Source: Bubalus kerabau (taxonomy: Eukaryota; Chordata; Mammalia; Artiodactyla; Bovidae). Taken from it: a stretch of 64,000 nt of DNA. The stretch lies in the NCBI RefSeq assembly GCF_029407905.1, contig NC_073628.1, positions 21,047,501 to 21,111,500 of the forward strand, in the 5' to 3' direction. Positions 10,861 to 21,747 of the stretch are shown here, in pieces. The translations under genes and the position numbers were made by a program. The notes below the pieces were generated by a model, which saw nothing but the letters and a program-made list of their open reading frames with translations, made no database searches and was not told the DNA's origin. The stretch's first letter is position 1; each line of letters begins with the position of its first letter.

Positions 10861-11030
10861 AATTGTTGTTGTCGTTGTTAATTGGCCAGTTATGTCTGAT
10901 TCTTCTGTGATCCCATGGGTTGGGACTTTCCCCACGAAATCTTCATGACCCAGGGATTGAACCCGCATCTCCTTCCTGCATCTCTTGCATTGCAAGTGGA
11001 TTCTTTTCTGCTAAGCCACCAAGGACGCCC
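10861..11030 (-). mobile_element. Bov-tA SINE, internally shortened, 8-bp TSD
   Basis: Minus-strand Bov-tA lacking much of the Bov-A middle: the text passes from the 3' end ('gttatgtctgattctt' region) directly to the head around 10940. Flanks share tgaacaca at 10853-10860 and 11031-11038 (12 of 12 with one mismatch when extended). Confidence 0.88.
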
Positions 11031-11376
11031 TGAACACACATTAAGTCTCAGGATACAAAGGTATTTATCTTTGAATACAGGCTGGTAGATGAATAAATAA
11101 TAGAAAGGAATAAAAATGGGTAAGTAGGAAGACAATCTGAAGGAAGAAAGGAAGGAAAGACATATTTGAGCCACTAGAAGTGAAAATGAGATTTAAAGTC
11201 TGATGGTACTACTGCTCTAAGAGTCAGGTAGTGGTTAATTGAAGATCCAGGAAGTCATGAATGTTGGAGTTCCCAAATTCATCGTAGTGATCAAAATGAA
11301 TTTGATATCACTGACAAAATGATGGCATGTACAGAGGGTCTGGTGGTCCCCAGGACTAAGTGCTTCCATAACAATC

Positions 11377-11405
11377 AGGATGATGATGGTGGTGGTGGTG
11401 ATGGC
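11377..11405 (+). repeat. (GAT/GGT)n trinucleotide microsatellite
   Basis: 'gatgatgatggtggtggtgg' followed by 'tgatgg': a short interrupted triplet repeat. Confidence 0.85.
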
Positions 11406-11424
11406 ATTCATCAATCATATTTTT

Positions 11425-11605
11425 GGATTGACCCAGATTCTGTACTAAATGTTTTACATACATATGTCAGTTCATCCTCTCAATAACTCTTAATTTTCCC
11501 ATTAAGAAATTATGAATTTGAGAATGTAATCTACCCAAGTTCACAAAGCTAGAAAGTGGCACAGTAATGATGGTAATCTAGATCTTGGTAGTATGAAGTC
11601 CATTT
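11425..11605 (-). mobile_element. MIR SINE relic
   Basis: The complement of the MIR core and 3' region is recognisable: 'ctgtactaaatgttttacat', then 'ttaattttcccattaagaaa', then 'cacaaagctagaaagtgg', in the order expected for a minus-strand MIR. Divergence is high, as expected for a family older than eutherians. Confidence 0.75.
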
Positions 11606-12607
11606 ATGTTTTTTATTGGCTTGCTCTTCAAAACTCAAAATGTTGGAAAGAGCTTGGGAAGCCAGAAATCAGTAAGGAAGCAAGAGTAAGAGTACAATTT
11701 TAAAGAGAGGCTATGAAAGGGGAGTACATTTTGGAAGATAAAAGAGAGGTAAACATGTGGTCTAATAGATGATGGTATTAGATTTTAAAAAGAGGAGGGA
11801 GGGAAAGATGATGGTAAACAGGGAACAAAGAGAAATGGTGACTTTTTAGAAATCAAGTGATCATATTTAATCTAATTATAATAGATTAGAAAAAAATTAG
11901 GAAGATTTTATTGGGAGAGAGAAAAAAAACCATCCATCACAGTAAATTGGGCATGGAGAATACAGTGTTTCAGGGTTTGATGATGACAATTTAATTATGA
12001 GTTACTTAGATATTCAAGAGGACTTTTCTCCTAGGGACTTGGTATATATTTGTAAAATTTTTAAAATATATAACAAAAGCAAACAAAAATCACTGGTACT
12101 GCTCTCATGTTGCTTGTCACCTAAAGTTTAGGTGACCCCTTACACCTGAACATTTTGAGTGACCTATAATAATTTACTGGGGCAATAGGCACAGGCTGGG
12201 ACTGTTAGAAACTATAATTTATGCTCATCCTACTAATGAAGAAAATGGATAATCAATAAACAAGCAAAGAAATAAATGTGTGATTACAAGTTCATGAATC
12301 TTTAAAAGGAAATAAAACATTTGTATAGGATGACCAGGGATGAGTTCTCTGCAGAGGTGACAAAAAACTAAGACAGAGGCAGAGCAACAGCTGATATAAA
12401 AGAGAAGGGCATTATATTTAATCACTTAATAGGACTGGAACTGGAAAATAGCTCTGCCTGTGCAAGGTACCAAAAGGGTGCCTGGAGTGTCCCATTGAGG
12501 GGGATTATATGAGAGAAGACTGGAAAAAGGAGACAGCCAGCAGCTCAGCAGTGTAGTAAGTGCAATAGAAAGCCATCGAAGATACTTAAATCATATAGTG
12601 AGATTAT
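11606..12607. other. Unique AT-rich sequence
   Basis: One kilobase without recognisable genes. Short duplicated words occur (such as 'aatctaattataatagatta' at 11869), but there is no clear element. Confidence 0.45.
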
Positions 12608-12608
12608 C

Positions 12609-12803
12609 CAAGCTTCCCTAGAAGGTCAGATAGTAAAGAATCCACCTGCAATGCAGGAGACCCCGGCTCATTCCAGAGATCTGGAAGATCCCCTGGAGAA
12701 GGGAATGGCTACCCAGTCCAGTATTCTTGCCTGGACAAAGGAGCCTGGTGGGCTACAGTCCATAGGGTCACAGGGAGTTGGACACGACTGAACGACTAAG
12801 CCT
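12609..12803 (+). mobile_element. Bov-tA SINE
   Basis: Plus strand from 'agcttccctagaaggtcag' through 'cacctgcaatgcaggagac' to the 'ggacacgactgaacgacta' end. It is about 5 percent shorter than typical in the middle. Confidence 0.92.
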
Positions 12804-13662
12804 GAGAATGGGTGAGATCATTCAATTTATGTTGAAATGTGCCAGGGGTAGAGGGCAAGAGCGGGTGTATGAAAATATTTGGGGGGATGGACAACATAGC
12901 AGCGAAGACTGAGACAAATGAACAGGATCTATATATAATCTTGAGATAAAGCAATCACATATGCTGATGGCTAAATGTAGGGGGTGGTAGAGAAAAGATT
13001 CAAGAACGACTTCCAGTTTTCTGGCACGAGGCATGGGCAGATAGTGTTGACAGTTTCTAGCTGGAGAAGACTGAGACAGGAAGCCCTCTAAATAGGAGAG
13101 GTGCGAACACTGATTCCCATTTTAAGACTTCACTCCGTCTCTCTCCTCTGGTTTGAAAGCAGGAACTAAAATGTCCACATTATCAGTGAGAGTTCCTTAG
13201 TGGAAACCCACAGAAACAGACCGAGCTAGCATGGGCAAAGCTTCATGTATGGGAAACCTAATGGGGACTCACAGAATCAAGGAGGATCTGGAGATTCAGG
13301 CTTGGAAATAAGTAGAAATTGAGGTACTTGTGGAGGCGGGAACCACAAGTGACGTATTAGAACCACTTACTTTAGGAATAAAAGAGAATGACAATCACTT
13401 TCAGTGTTTATGAATCACTGTGCAAGAGACTGTGCTCAGGAAGAGTATCTGTCTGGCTGCAGAGACTTAAAGCTGAAATATTCTATGGTCCAGCCATCAT
13501 CCACCCCACAACCTGAAAAATCTGGGATGAGGAGGGAGGTTGGGAAATGAAATTCTTCCTGAATTATGCTCAGGAGGGTGACAAGGACAGGAACAAGGGA
13601 TGCAGAGGGGAAGAACCACTTTCTACAAAGTACATGACTCCACCCTGATATAAAAACAGCAT
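12804..13662. other. Unique sequence
   Basis: No gene or repeat that I can name. G/A-rich in places (13500-13620). No splice-flanked open frame is evident. Confidence 0.45.
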
Positions 13663-13967
13663 TGTGTTGTTATTGTTGTCCAGTCGTTAAGTCATGTCTG
13701 ACTCTTTGCCACCCCATGGACTGCAGCACGCCAGGCTTCCCTGGCCTTCACCACCTCCTGGAATTTGCTCAAATCCATATCTATTGAGTCAATGATGCAA
13801 TATCTAACCATCTCATCCTCTGTCACCCCCTTCTCCACCTGCCTTCAATCTTCCAGCATCAGGGTCTTTTCCAACAAGTCAGCTATTTGCATCTGGTTGC
13901 CAAAGTATTGGAACTTTAGTTTCAGCATCAGTCCTTCCAATGAATATGCAGGTTTGATTTCCTTTCA
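13663..13967 (-). mobile_element. BovB LINE, 3' end
   Basis: About 300 bp of the minus-strand BovB 3' end. It begins at the 'ttgttgttgtccagtcg' side near 13670 and includes the complement of 'ttccaatgaatatgcagg' at 13937. It is truncated just beyond the point where the coding region would continue. Confidence 0.9.
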
Positions 13968-14511
13968 CTAACATTTTTATCAGACATATTTCATTTCCTC
14001 TTTGGTCTGCATTTGGTGATAATCCAGGGAAATTAGTGAACCCAGTTCTCTTCACTGCACTGGGCTGATTTAGCTAATGATCTGTTAATGAGTCGTTAAT
14101 CACTTATTGAAATCTGGAGGGTTGGGTGACTGAACAGGTGCTAAACCTGGAGGAGAAATTTGCTGCAATAAAACCTTCCAATTTCCATTTCCCGGGAGCA
14201 GGCTCCTCCCAGCTCCCTCTTCATTTTTTTTTTCTGTGTGCATGCAGGTAGATTTTTTTTTCCCCCTTTCACATTCTCACAGAATCTTGAACAAACAGGG
14301 CTCTTAATGCATCCTGAAGTGCTGATAGCCAGGGTCTACTAGTCTTGAAGGTTATATCTTGGTTGCTGATGCAGTTAGGAATTGTAATGTTGCAGTAGTT
14401 TAGCTACTGCAATTGGAAAGCCACTGAGCTTCATATCAGTAATAATTGATTGATCTATCAATGTCTCTGGCAACAACAAACTGTAAAATTCTAAGCAACC
14501 ATATGGAATTA
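13968..14511. other. Unique sequence with two T-runs
   Basis: No named element. Poly(T) runs at 14226-14234 and 14252-14259 flank a short 'ctgtgtgcatgcaggtag' spacer. No gene seen. Confidence 0.4.
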
Positions 14512-14730
14512 TATGGTATATGAAAATACTTTCACAGGCGCTGTCTCATTTGATCAGAAACAACAACCATGAGAGATGAGGGGATGGGGTACTTTCCAGA
14601 TGATGTGATGGGGGTGAGGGGAGGTTAAGTAATGTTTCCAAAGTCTCTTCACTTGAAAGTCACAGGGCTGGATTTTAATCCAGGTGTGACTGACTCCAAA
14701 TTCTATTTACTGGACCATATTGCCTCTCCT
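14512..14730 (-). mobile_element. MIR SINE relic
   Basis: The complement of MIR is visible in order: 'aatactttcacaggcgctgt', 'ggggaggttaagtaatgt', 'agtcacagggctggatttta', ending 'actggaccatattgcctc'. This covers most of the element. Confidence 0.75.
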
Positions 14731-15204
14731 AGAATCTGAAGCAAACATTGTCAAAGATGTGGAATTGATGCCATGGGCTTCATGCATGAAACGTGTATTT
14801 TGCTTCTTTATTAGTGTTACTAAACTACAGAAAGAGAAACCTTCAGAAATACAAGGAACATTAGTTAAATTTCTGGTCTCCACTCCAGATCTACCAGAGT
14901 AAGTCCCATGAATCTGTATTTTATATACTTCCCAAGAAATATTGGTACACTCTAATGTTTGGAAATCTTAGCTTCTCACTGATTGCTTCACCCATAACCA
15001 TGGTAAACACATTTAATAAGATTAATGACCTACTCTCTCTGCCTAGAGTATATTGGAAGCATAACATTAGAAAATGAAACAGAAAATAAAAGGGTAGGCT
15101 TTTTGAGGTTAGCACACTTATCAGGAGTGGCAATATCTCACAAACTCCTATTGAGAAATAGGAAAGAAACACTACAATGTAGATACAGGCTTGTATTTAT
15201 CAAA

Positions 15205-15283
15205 GTGTGTGTATGTGTGTGTGTGTGTGTGTGTGTGAACACTCAGTCGTTAAGTCATGTCCAACTCTTTGCAACCCTATTTA
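15205..15283 (-). repeat. (GT)n microsatellite joined to a Bov-tA 3' fragment
   Basis: A GT run at 15205-15237 with one 'tat' interruption is followed at 15238-15275 by the complement of the 3' end of Bov-tA ('cagtcgttaagtcatgtcc', 'aactctttgcaaccc'). The rest of the SINE is absent. The microsatellite probably grew from the SINE tail. Confidence 0.8.
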
Positions 15284-15395
15284 TTAAAGTACAATAATGA
15301 AAATAATTATGCTGGTCCAATCTCAAGAAGAAAAAAAGTTTAAATTATACTCAGTACCCTTTCTCTGGAAATACCAGGAAAGACATAGCAATTTT

Positions 15396-15700
15396 TTTTT
15401 TTTTTATTTTTTAGGTAAGAAGGGATTTAGAGACAAACACATTCCCCAGACAGAGTATGGGCTATCTTAGAAGGTGAGAGTGACCCAAAACACAGCGTGG
15501 TTAGTTTTTATGGGCTGGGTAATTTCTCAGGCTAATTATTTTGGGGAAGAAGTGGGGATTTCCAGGAACAGAGCCACCATCCACCTTTTGGTCTTTGATA
15601 GCTGCCCTCAGAACTGTCATGGCACCTGTGGGTGTGTTGCAATAATGTTTACAAATATTTGTAAAACAGTTTTAAACTAAAATTTATTTTGGTGCTTGTA
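15396..15700 (+). repeat. Ancient LTR-like relic, family unresolved
   Basis: Phrases such as 'tgacccaaaacacagcgtgg', 'ttttatgggctgggtaattt', 'gtggggatttccaggaac' and 'gcacctgtgggtgtgttgc' match an old mammalian solo-LTR-like repeat that I recall without certainty of its name. It has no coding capacity. Confidence 0.4.
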
Positions 15701-15727
15701 GAAATAAAATTCATCTTTAAGAGTTCC

Positions 15728-15935
15728 CTGAAGTAACAGCATTGGACTATAAGTTAAAACACCAAGTTCAAATCCCACCCCTGATCACTAATTTTATAAA
15801 CATGAAAAAGTGTCTTAACTTCTACCCTCTTACTTGCAGTTTTCTCACAGCTGTAAAATGATCTAAGTTGTAAGGATGAAGTGAAATAATGGATGTGAAA
15901 GCCTTGTGCATATGGAAAAGCCTTACATGAATATT
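15728..15935 (+). mobile_element. MIR SINE relic
   Basis: Plus-strand MIR, with the tRNA-related start near 15735, 'aagttcaaatcccacccctg', 'cagctgtaaaatgatct' and 'aaggatgaagtgaaataatg' in the expected order. Confidence 0.72.
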
Positions 15936-16109
15936 ATATATTATGAGTATCTGAAAAATTCCCGTACAACATTTTACTCTCTCATGGTTCTGGATTCATA
16001 AGGCTTCATTGTATTCTTTTTTTTTTTTTTGGCTAGCATAGGGATATAGGACTTATCTATTAAATCTGAATACCCATGAGTCCAATGGAACAACTCACCA
16101 GAAAAATTC

Positions 16110-16215
16110 ACGTTCATGGTGTCTGTTCCTAGTTAAAGTGTGTGACCTTGGGCAAACATCTTTCACTTATTATAAGCTTTCTTATCTTGAGAATGAGATC
16201 GGAAGTCCCCACTGG
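16110..16215 (+). mobile_element. MIR SINE relic, core fragment
   Basis: Contains the MIR core phrase 'gtgtgaccttgggcaaacat', then the decayed '...cttatcttgagaatgaga' segment. Only about 100 bp remain. Confidence 0.65.
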
Positions 16216-16328
16216 ATGTGTATCAAAAAAGCACGTCATAAGAATGGTGGAGAAGGTCTTGGAAAACTGAACTTTTTAGACACTCCTATCCTCTAGATGT
16301 AAAATTGTGTTATCATAAAGCCTAGAAA

Positions 16329-16546
16329 GGCTTGCCCAAGTGGCACTATAGGTAAAGAACCCACCTGCCAATGCAGGTACGCTTAAGAAACACAGGTTCA
16401 ATCCCTGTGTCGGGATGATTCCCTGGAGGAAGGTATGGCAACCCACTCCAGTATTCTTGCCTGGAGACTTCCATGAACAGAGGAGTTTGGGGGGTTCAGT
16501 CCATGGGGTAGCCCAGAGTCAGACACGACTGAGTGACTTAATGCAC
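16329..16546 (+). mobile_element. Bov-tA SINE
   Basis: Plus-strand copy with a diverged head ('ggcttgcccaagtggcacta'), a typical 'acccactccagtattcttgc' centre and a 'cacgactgagtgact' end followed by a 'gcacatgcatgc' tail. Confidence 0.92.
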
Positions 16547-17115
16547 ATGCATGCAAGGCATAGAAAAGTGTTTTTATGAAAGTGGCTGATCATCAATGCT
16601 GGTAGGTGACCCAGACAACTTGTATGATTACTTTTTAAATAACTGAACCTAGAAATTCTATAGCAACCATTTCACTGGCAAATTCTATGAAAGGTTTTTG
16701 GAGTTGAGCTAATTTTTTGATGTAACCGTAAGAATGAACATTTTTGTTGTTAGTTTGCGGTTTGTATGTGTGTGTTTCCTGATTTGGTATCTCTTCAAAC
16801 TAATGGTTTAAAGGACTCGAAGCTAAGTGAGCAATATTTGTAAAACTTCCCAACTCTCTGCTGAGTCCTGGTTTCCCCTTTCTCAGAAAAGGGGGTATCT
16901 GAGGCCTACTGGCCAGCAGTGTTTTTGTTTTGTTTTGTTTTCAAAAAACAGAAAACTAAAAATTTTAAAACAAAGGAAAAACAGGTAATCCTTTCACTCC
17001 AGTAATATGTACTAGTTTGTTATTTTCTTTTGTTGGTAAGTGAAACTTAAGGGAACCAAAGATTTGCATTTTCTAGTATATACCAGGAATTCAAAGTGTT
17101 TGTTTGATACACATT

Positions 17116-17327
17116 TGATGGGGCTTCCCTGGTGACTCAGATGGTAAAGAATCTTCCTGCAATGCAGGAGACCTGGGTTAGATCCCTGGGTCAGGAGGAT
17201 CCCCTGGAGAAGGAAATTGCAATCACTCTAGTAGTCTTGCCTGGGAAATCCCATGGACAGAGGAGCCTGGAGCGCTATAGTCCGTGAGACTGCAAAGAGT
17301 CAGAGATGACTGAGCGACTAACACTGT
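17116..17327 (+). mobile_element. Bov-tA SINE
   Basis: Complete plus-strand copy starting 'ggggcttccctggtgactc' at about 17119, with 'gcaatgcaggagacctggg' and a 'gactgagcgactaacac' end. A weak shared word, cacatt, on both sides may be the remains of its TSD. Confidence 0.93.
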
Positions 17328-18104
17328 CACATTCACATGCTTTTATGATACCAACTAGTTGGGTTTTCTTTTTCCTTCAGGGGCGGAAGGGAAATTTTAT
17401 TTTATTCTATCATCATAGCATCCAATAATACTCACCTGAAATTGTTTCAGCAGCTTTTTAATATACTACAAGTTAAAAGATTTTATTCCAGTCAAGGAAT
17501 TAAAATATGCTTTTAAATTTCAGGATCATTGATTCCTGTTAAAGAAATAAGCCCCTTAATTCAAAACAGTTAACTGAAACTCCCAAAGAAATGGTATATT
17601 CAGGCATGTAACAGAGCTCAGTTAAGAGACATTTAGTTTTCCTCTGCGTTGGAAAAATCTGCCAATGCCCCATCCTTCAAAGATAAATGCATTTGTTATA
17701 CTAATCTTAGAAAGGGATGTGGTGAAATAAATGAAAGTTATTAAAGAAAGGGTGATGGATGGCAATTGAGACAACCGTTTGTTTTGCCACCACCGAATTT
17801 ATTTCCAGAAAAAGGCCCTTATCAATTTCCAGGGAATGGTTTGTTCTGTCAGGGTGGATGCAGTGTTAATGTTCTTTACGGCTCTCTCAGAACCAGTGTA
17901 GTGACACCAATCTAAATAAAGGAGAAAGGAAGGCTTAATCATGCCTGCCACTGACCAGTTATTAACATTTTCCAACAAGGGCATTAGAGGAAGGATTCAG
18001 AGAGGTCAATTTGTATTTCAAGAGTGGAGCCAAAAGAGAGAAAATTTACCTGAAAGTGATGTGCTTATGGCAAGAGTAGGTGTGTCAAGTCCACTCCAGT
18101 TGGG
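17328..18104. other. Unique AT-rich sequence
   Basis: No gene or nameable repeat. Short frames such as 17799-17984 on the minus strand have no recognised motif. Confidence 0.4.
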
Positions 18105-18180
18105 CAAGCCTTTATTAAGCATCTTCTATGGCACAAACATCATCATTCAAGGAGCTCATTGTCTAGTTAAGAAAAGTGTT
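18105..18180 (-). mobile_element. L2 LINE 3'-end relic
   Basis: 'cctttattaagcatcttcta' then 'aaggagctcattgtctagtt' is the complement of the L2 3'-terminal text ('ctagaatgtaagctcc...'). Short and decayed. Confidence 0.55.
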
Positions 18181-18227
18181 AGGGAAAAAAAAAATCAGCA
18201 AACATTTGTCAAAGCAATTTGAATAGA

Positions 18228-18309
18228 CATACAAGACACAAAGGAGAGATTGATTAACCCTTCTTGGAAAACTAAAACCAGGAAAGGCTTGAGCAAGAAG
18301 TTTGCTGTG
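18228..18309 (+). repeat. Left copy of a ~75-bp duplication around a SINE
   Basis: The text 'acaagacacaaaggagag' through 'gaagtttgctgtg' recurs at 18508-18582 on the far side of a 5'-truncated Bov-tA. The alignment is collinear with about seven substitutions and two small gaps. See the finding on this locus. Confidence 0.85.
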
Positions 18310-18505
18310 TAAGATCTGCCTGCAGTACAGGAGACCCGGGTTTGATCTCTGGGTCTGGAAGATCCCCTGAAGAAAGGAATGGCCACCCACTCCAGTCTTC
18401 TTGCCTGGAGAATTCCATGGACAGAGGAGGCTGGAAGGTTACAGTCCATGGGGTCTCAAAGAGTTGGACACAATTGAACAGCTAACACTCACACACACAC
18501 ACACA
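18310..18505 (+). mobile_element. Bov-tA SINE, 5'-truncated, with (CA)n tail
   Basis: Starts at about position 25 of the Bov-tA consensus ('taagatctgcctgcagtaca') and reaches the 'ggacacaattgaacagctaa' end at 18482, followed by a CA run at 18485-18505. The first ~25 bp of the tRNA-like head are missing. Confidence 0.9.
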
Positions 18506-18507
18506 AT

Positions 18508-18582
18508 ACAAGATACAAAGGAGAGAATGATGAACCATTCTTGGAAAACTAAAACAAGGCTTGAGTTAGAAGTTTGGCTGTG
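18508..18582 (+). repeat. Right copy of the ~75-bp duplication
   Basis: Partner of 18228-18309, beginning 'acaagatacaaaggagag' and ending 'agtttggctgtg'. Confidence 0.85.
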
Positions 18583-19044
18583 GGGGATAAAATGTCCGAT
18601 GTCAGCCATGGAAGGGAAGCTCCAGGCAAAGAACATACATGAGCAAAGGCTTGGATCTGTAAGATACCATGGAAAACTCTGGAAAACGGGGCTCCATGTT
18701 GATGGAGCATAACACTCCTGAGGGGAGAGAAAGAGATTTAGGAGACAAAAGGACTCTGAAACAGAAGCTTACATTAGTACACCACTGATGAGTATTTTGA
18801 TGAAAAGGATCAAACTACATTATATAAAGATTATTCAGGCAGAAATAGTTTTTTTTTTTATTTTATTTTATTTTTAAACTTTACAAATTGTATTAGTTTT
18901 GCCAAATATGAAAATGAATCCACCACAGGTATACATGTGTTCCCCATCCTGAACCGTCTTCCCTCCTCCTTCCCCATACCCTCCCTCAGTGTCGTCCCAG
19001 TGCACTAGCCCCAAGCATCCAGTATCGTGCATCGAACCTGGACT

Positions 19045-19081
19045 GGCAACTCGTTTCTTTTTTTTTTTTGGCAACTCATTT
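19045..19081 (-). mobile_element. Poly(T)-only insertion flanked by a 12-13-bp direct repeat
   Basis: 'ggcaactcgtttc' (19045-19057), a 12-T run (19058-19069), then 'ggcaactcattt' (19070-19081). The sister L1 copies at about 35450 and 57540 have the site without the T-run and with one copy of the repeat. It looks like a tail-only retroposition on the minus strand with its own TSD. Confidence 0.7.
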
Positions 19082-19221
19082 CATACATGATATTATACAT
19101 GTTTCAATGCCATTCTCCAAAATCTTCCCACCCTCTCCCTCTGCAACAGAGTCCATAAGACTGTTCTATGCATCAGTGTCTCTTTTGCTGTCTCGTACAC
19201 AGGGTTATTGTTACCATCTTT

Positions 19222-21225
19222 CTAAATTCCATATATATGCATTAGTATACTGTATTGGTGTTTTTCTTTCTGGCTTACTTCACTCTGTATAATAGGCTCC
19301 AGTTTCATCCACCTCATTAGAACTGATTCAAATGTATTCTTTTTAATGGCTGAGTAATACTCCACTGTGTATATGTACCACAGCTTTCTTATCCATTCAT
19401 CTGCTGATGGACATCTAGGTTGCTTCCATGTCCTGGCTATTATAAACAGTGCTGCGATGAACATTGGGGTACACGTGTCTCTTTTCCTTCTGGTTTCCTC
19501 AGTATGTATGCCCAGCAGTGGGATTGCTGGATCATAAGGCAGCTCTATTTCCAGTTTTTTAAGGAATCTCCACACTGTTCTCCATAGTGGCTGTACTAGT
19601 TTGCATTCCCACCAACAGTCTAAGAGGGTTCCCTTTTCTCCACACCCTCTCCAGCATTTATTGCTTGTAGACTTTTGGATCGCAGCCATTCTGACTGGTG
19701 TGAAATTGTACCTCATAGTGGTTTTGATTTGCATTTCTCTAATAATGAGTGATGTTGAGGATCTTTTCATGTGTTTGTTAGCCATCTGTATGTCTTCTTT
19801 GGAGAAATGTCTATTTAGTTCTTTGGCCCATTTTTTGATTGGGTCATTTATTTTTCTGGAGTTGAGCTGTAGGAGTTGCTTGTATATTTTTGAGATTAGT
19901 TGTTTGTCAGTTGCTTCATTTGCTATTATTTTCTCCCATTCTGAAGGCTGCCTTTTCACCTTGCTAATAGTTTCCTTTGATGTGCAGAAGCTTTTAAGTT
20001 TAATTAGGTCCCATTTGTTTATTTTTGCTTTTATTTCCAATATTCTGGGAGATGGGTCATAGAGGATCCTGCTGTGATGTATGTCAGAGAGTGTTTTGCT
20101 TATGTTCTCCTCTAGGAGTTTTATAGTTTCTGGTCTTACATTTAGATCTTTAATCCATTTTGAGTTTATTTTTGTGTATGGTGTTAGAAAGTGTTCTAGT
20201 TTCATTCTTTTACAAGTGGTTGACCAGATTTCCCAGCACCACTTGTTAAAGAGATTGTCTTTAATCCATTGTATCTTCTTGCCTCCTTTGTCAAAGATAA
20301 GGTGTCCATATGTGCGTGGATTTATCTCTGGGCTTTCTATTTTGTTCCATTGATCTATATTTCTGTCTTTGTGCCAGTACCATACTGTCTTGATAACTGT
20401 GGCTTTGTAGTAGAGCCTGAAGTCAGGCAGGTTGATTCCTCCAGCTCCATTCTTCTTTCTCAAGATCGCTTTGGCCATTCGAGGTTTTTTGTATTTCCAT
20501 ACAAATTGTGAAATTATTTGTTCTAGCTCTGTGAAGAATACCATTGGTAGCTTGATAGGGATTGCATTGAATCTATAAATTGCTTTGGGTAGTATACTCA
20601 TTTTCACTATATTGATTCTTCCAATCCATGAACATGGTATATTTCTCCATCTGTTAGTGTCCTCTTTGATTTCTTTCACCAGTGTTTTATAGTTTTCTAT
20701 ATATAGGTCTTTAGTTTCTTTAGGTAGATATATTCCTAAGTATTTTATTCTTTCCGTTGCAATGGTGAATGGAATTGTTTCCTTAATTTCTCATTCTGTT
20801 TTCTCATTATTAGTGTATAGGAATGCAAGGGATTTCTGTGTGTTGATTTTATATCCTGCAACTTTACTATAGTCATTGATTAGTTCTAGTAATTTTCTGG
20901 TGGAGTCTTTAGGGTTTTCTATGTAGAGGATCATGTCATCTGCAAATAGTGAGAGTTTTACTTCTTCTTTTCCAATCTGGATTCCTTTTATTTCTTTTTC
21001 TGCTCTGATTGCTGTGGCCAAAACTTCCCAAACTATGTTGAATAGTAATGGTGAAAGTGGGCACCCTTGTCTTGTTCCTGACTTGAGAGGAAATGCTTTC
21101 AATTTTTCACCATTGAGGATAATGTTTGCTGTGGGTTTGTCATATATAGCTTTGATTATGTTGAGGTATGTTCCTTCTATTCCTGCTTTCTGGAGAGTTT
21201 TTATCATAAATGGATGTTGAATTTT
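19222..21225 (-). pseudogene. L1 ORF2 C-terminal fragment, one stop codon
   Basis: A single reading frame runs from 21225 to the stop at 19222. It is broken only by TGA at 20791-20793, where the sister copy L1-B has AGA (Arg), so one substitution made the stop. The upper part holds the RT catalytic box SLFADDMILY. The lower part holds the C-terminal domain, including the cysteine/histidine cluster CWRGCGEKGTLLDC. There the sister copy reads LFHC, so this copy has lost the histidine. N-terminal endonuclease sequence is absent, so the fragment cannot act alone. Confidence 0.92.
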
Positions 21226-21616
21226 AAAAAGACTCAAGAGTGAAGACATGGAGATAAGTTAGGAAAATATGGTAAGATCTAAAAGTGAGAGACATACGTT
21301 CTAAATTAAGGTAGTGGGGGTGAAATTAAAGATTAAAGTGATTATGCAGCTTGGAGAAACATTTTTTAGAATTTCTGGATATCAGTATGTTTTGATATAG
21401 AATAGGTGTTTAGCTGGTTATAGATTTAATAGCCATGTATTTTTAAATGGCCATTGAGTCCAAATCTATCATCCCTAGTATATGCTTTTCTGGCTATCTG
21501 TCCTCCAATATATCACTGTAATATAATTCTGTGTAATCATTTACTCCTTATTCAGTTTTCCATTTTCAAACCATTTTGCTATACCCTCTGGAACTGTCAA
21601 TCCTGCTATATGTATG
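21226..21616. other. Unique AT-rich sequence
   Basis: Flank beyond the 5' break of L1-D. Nothing recognised. Confidence 0.4.
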
Positions 21617-21622
21617 GCATAC

Positions 21623-21662
<40 letters not shown>

Positions 21663-21747
21663 CTATATATACAATATATATGGCATATGTATATATATAT
21701 ATATAAAATATGTATATATGTGTGTGTGTGTATATATATATATATAA
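21617..21747 (+). repeat. Compound (TG)n/(TA)n microsatellite
   Basis: A TG run at 21630-21656, then TA-rich blocks to 21710, a second short TG run at 21719-21730 and a final TA run to 21746. Alternating purine-pyrimidine sequence of this length is likely to be length-variable and can adopt non-B DNA. Confidence 0.95.

Larger units (their letters stand above)
18850..21225 (-). mobile_element. Young L1, 5'-truncated, ~2.4 kb (L1-D)
   Basis: Minus-strand bovine-type L1. The poly(A) tail shows as T-runs with 'attttattttatttttaaac' at 18850-18880. Then come the 3' UTR and the C-terminal two-fifths of ORF2. It stops abruptly at 21225, where L1-B (35.2-38.4 kb) continues with 'gtcaaaggctttctctgc'. 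The two copies are almost identical over the shared part, so this copy is young. I see no convincing TSD. A T-run with flanking repeats is inserted at 19045-19081. Confidence 0.93.

Noticed and set aside
17119..17200. A-box and B-box-like tRNA sequence in the SINE heads
   Set aside because: These are tRNA-Glu-derived SINE heads without cloverleaf integrity or a CCA-acceptor context. No functional tRNA gene is claimed at any copy.
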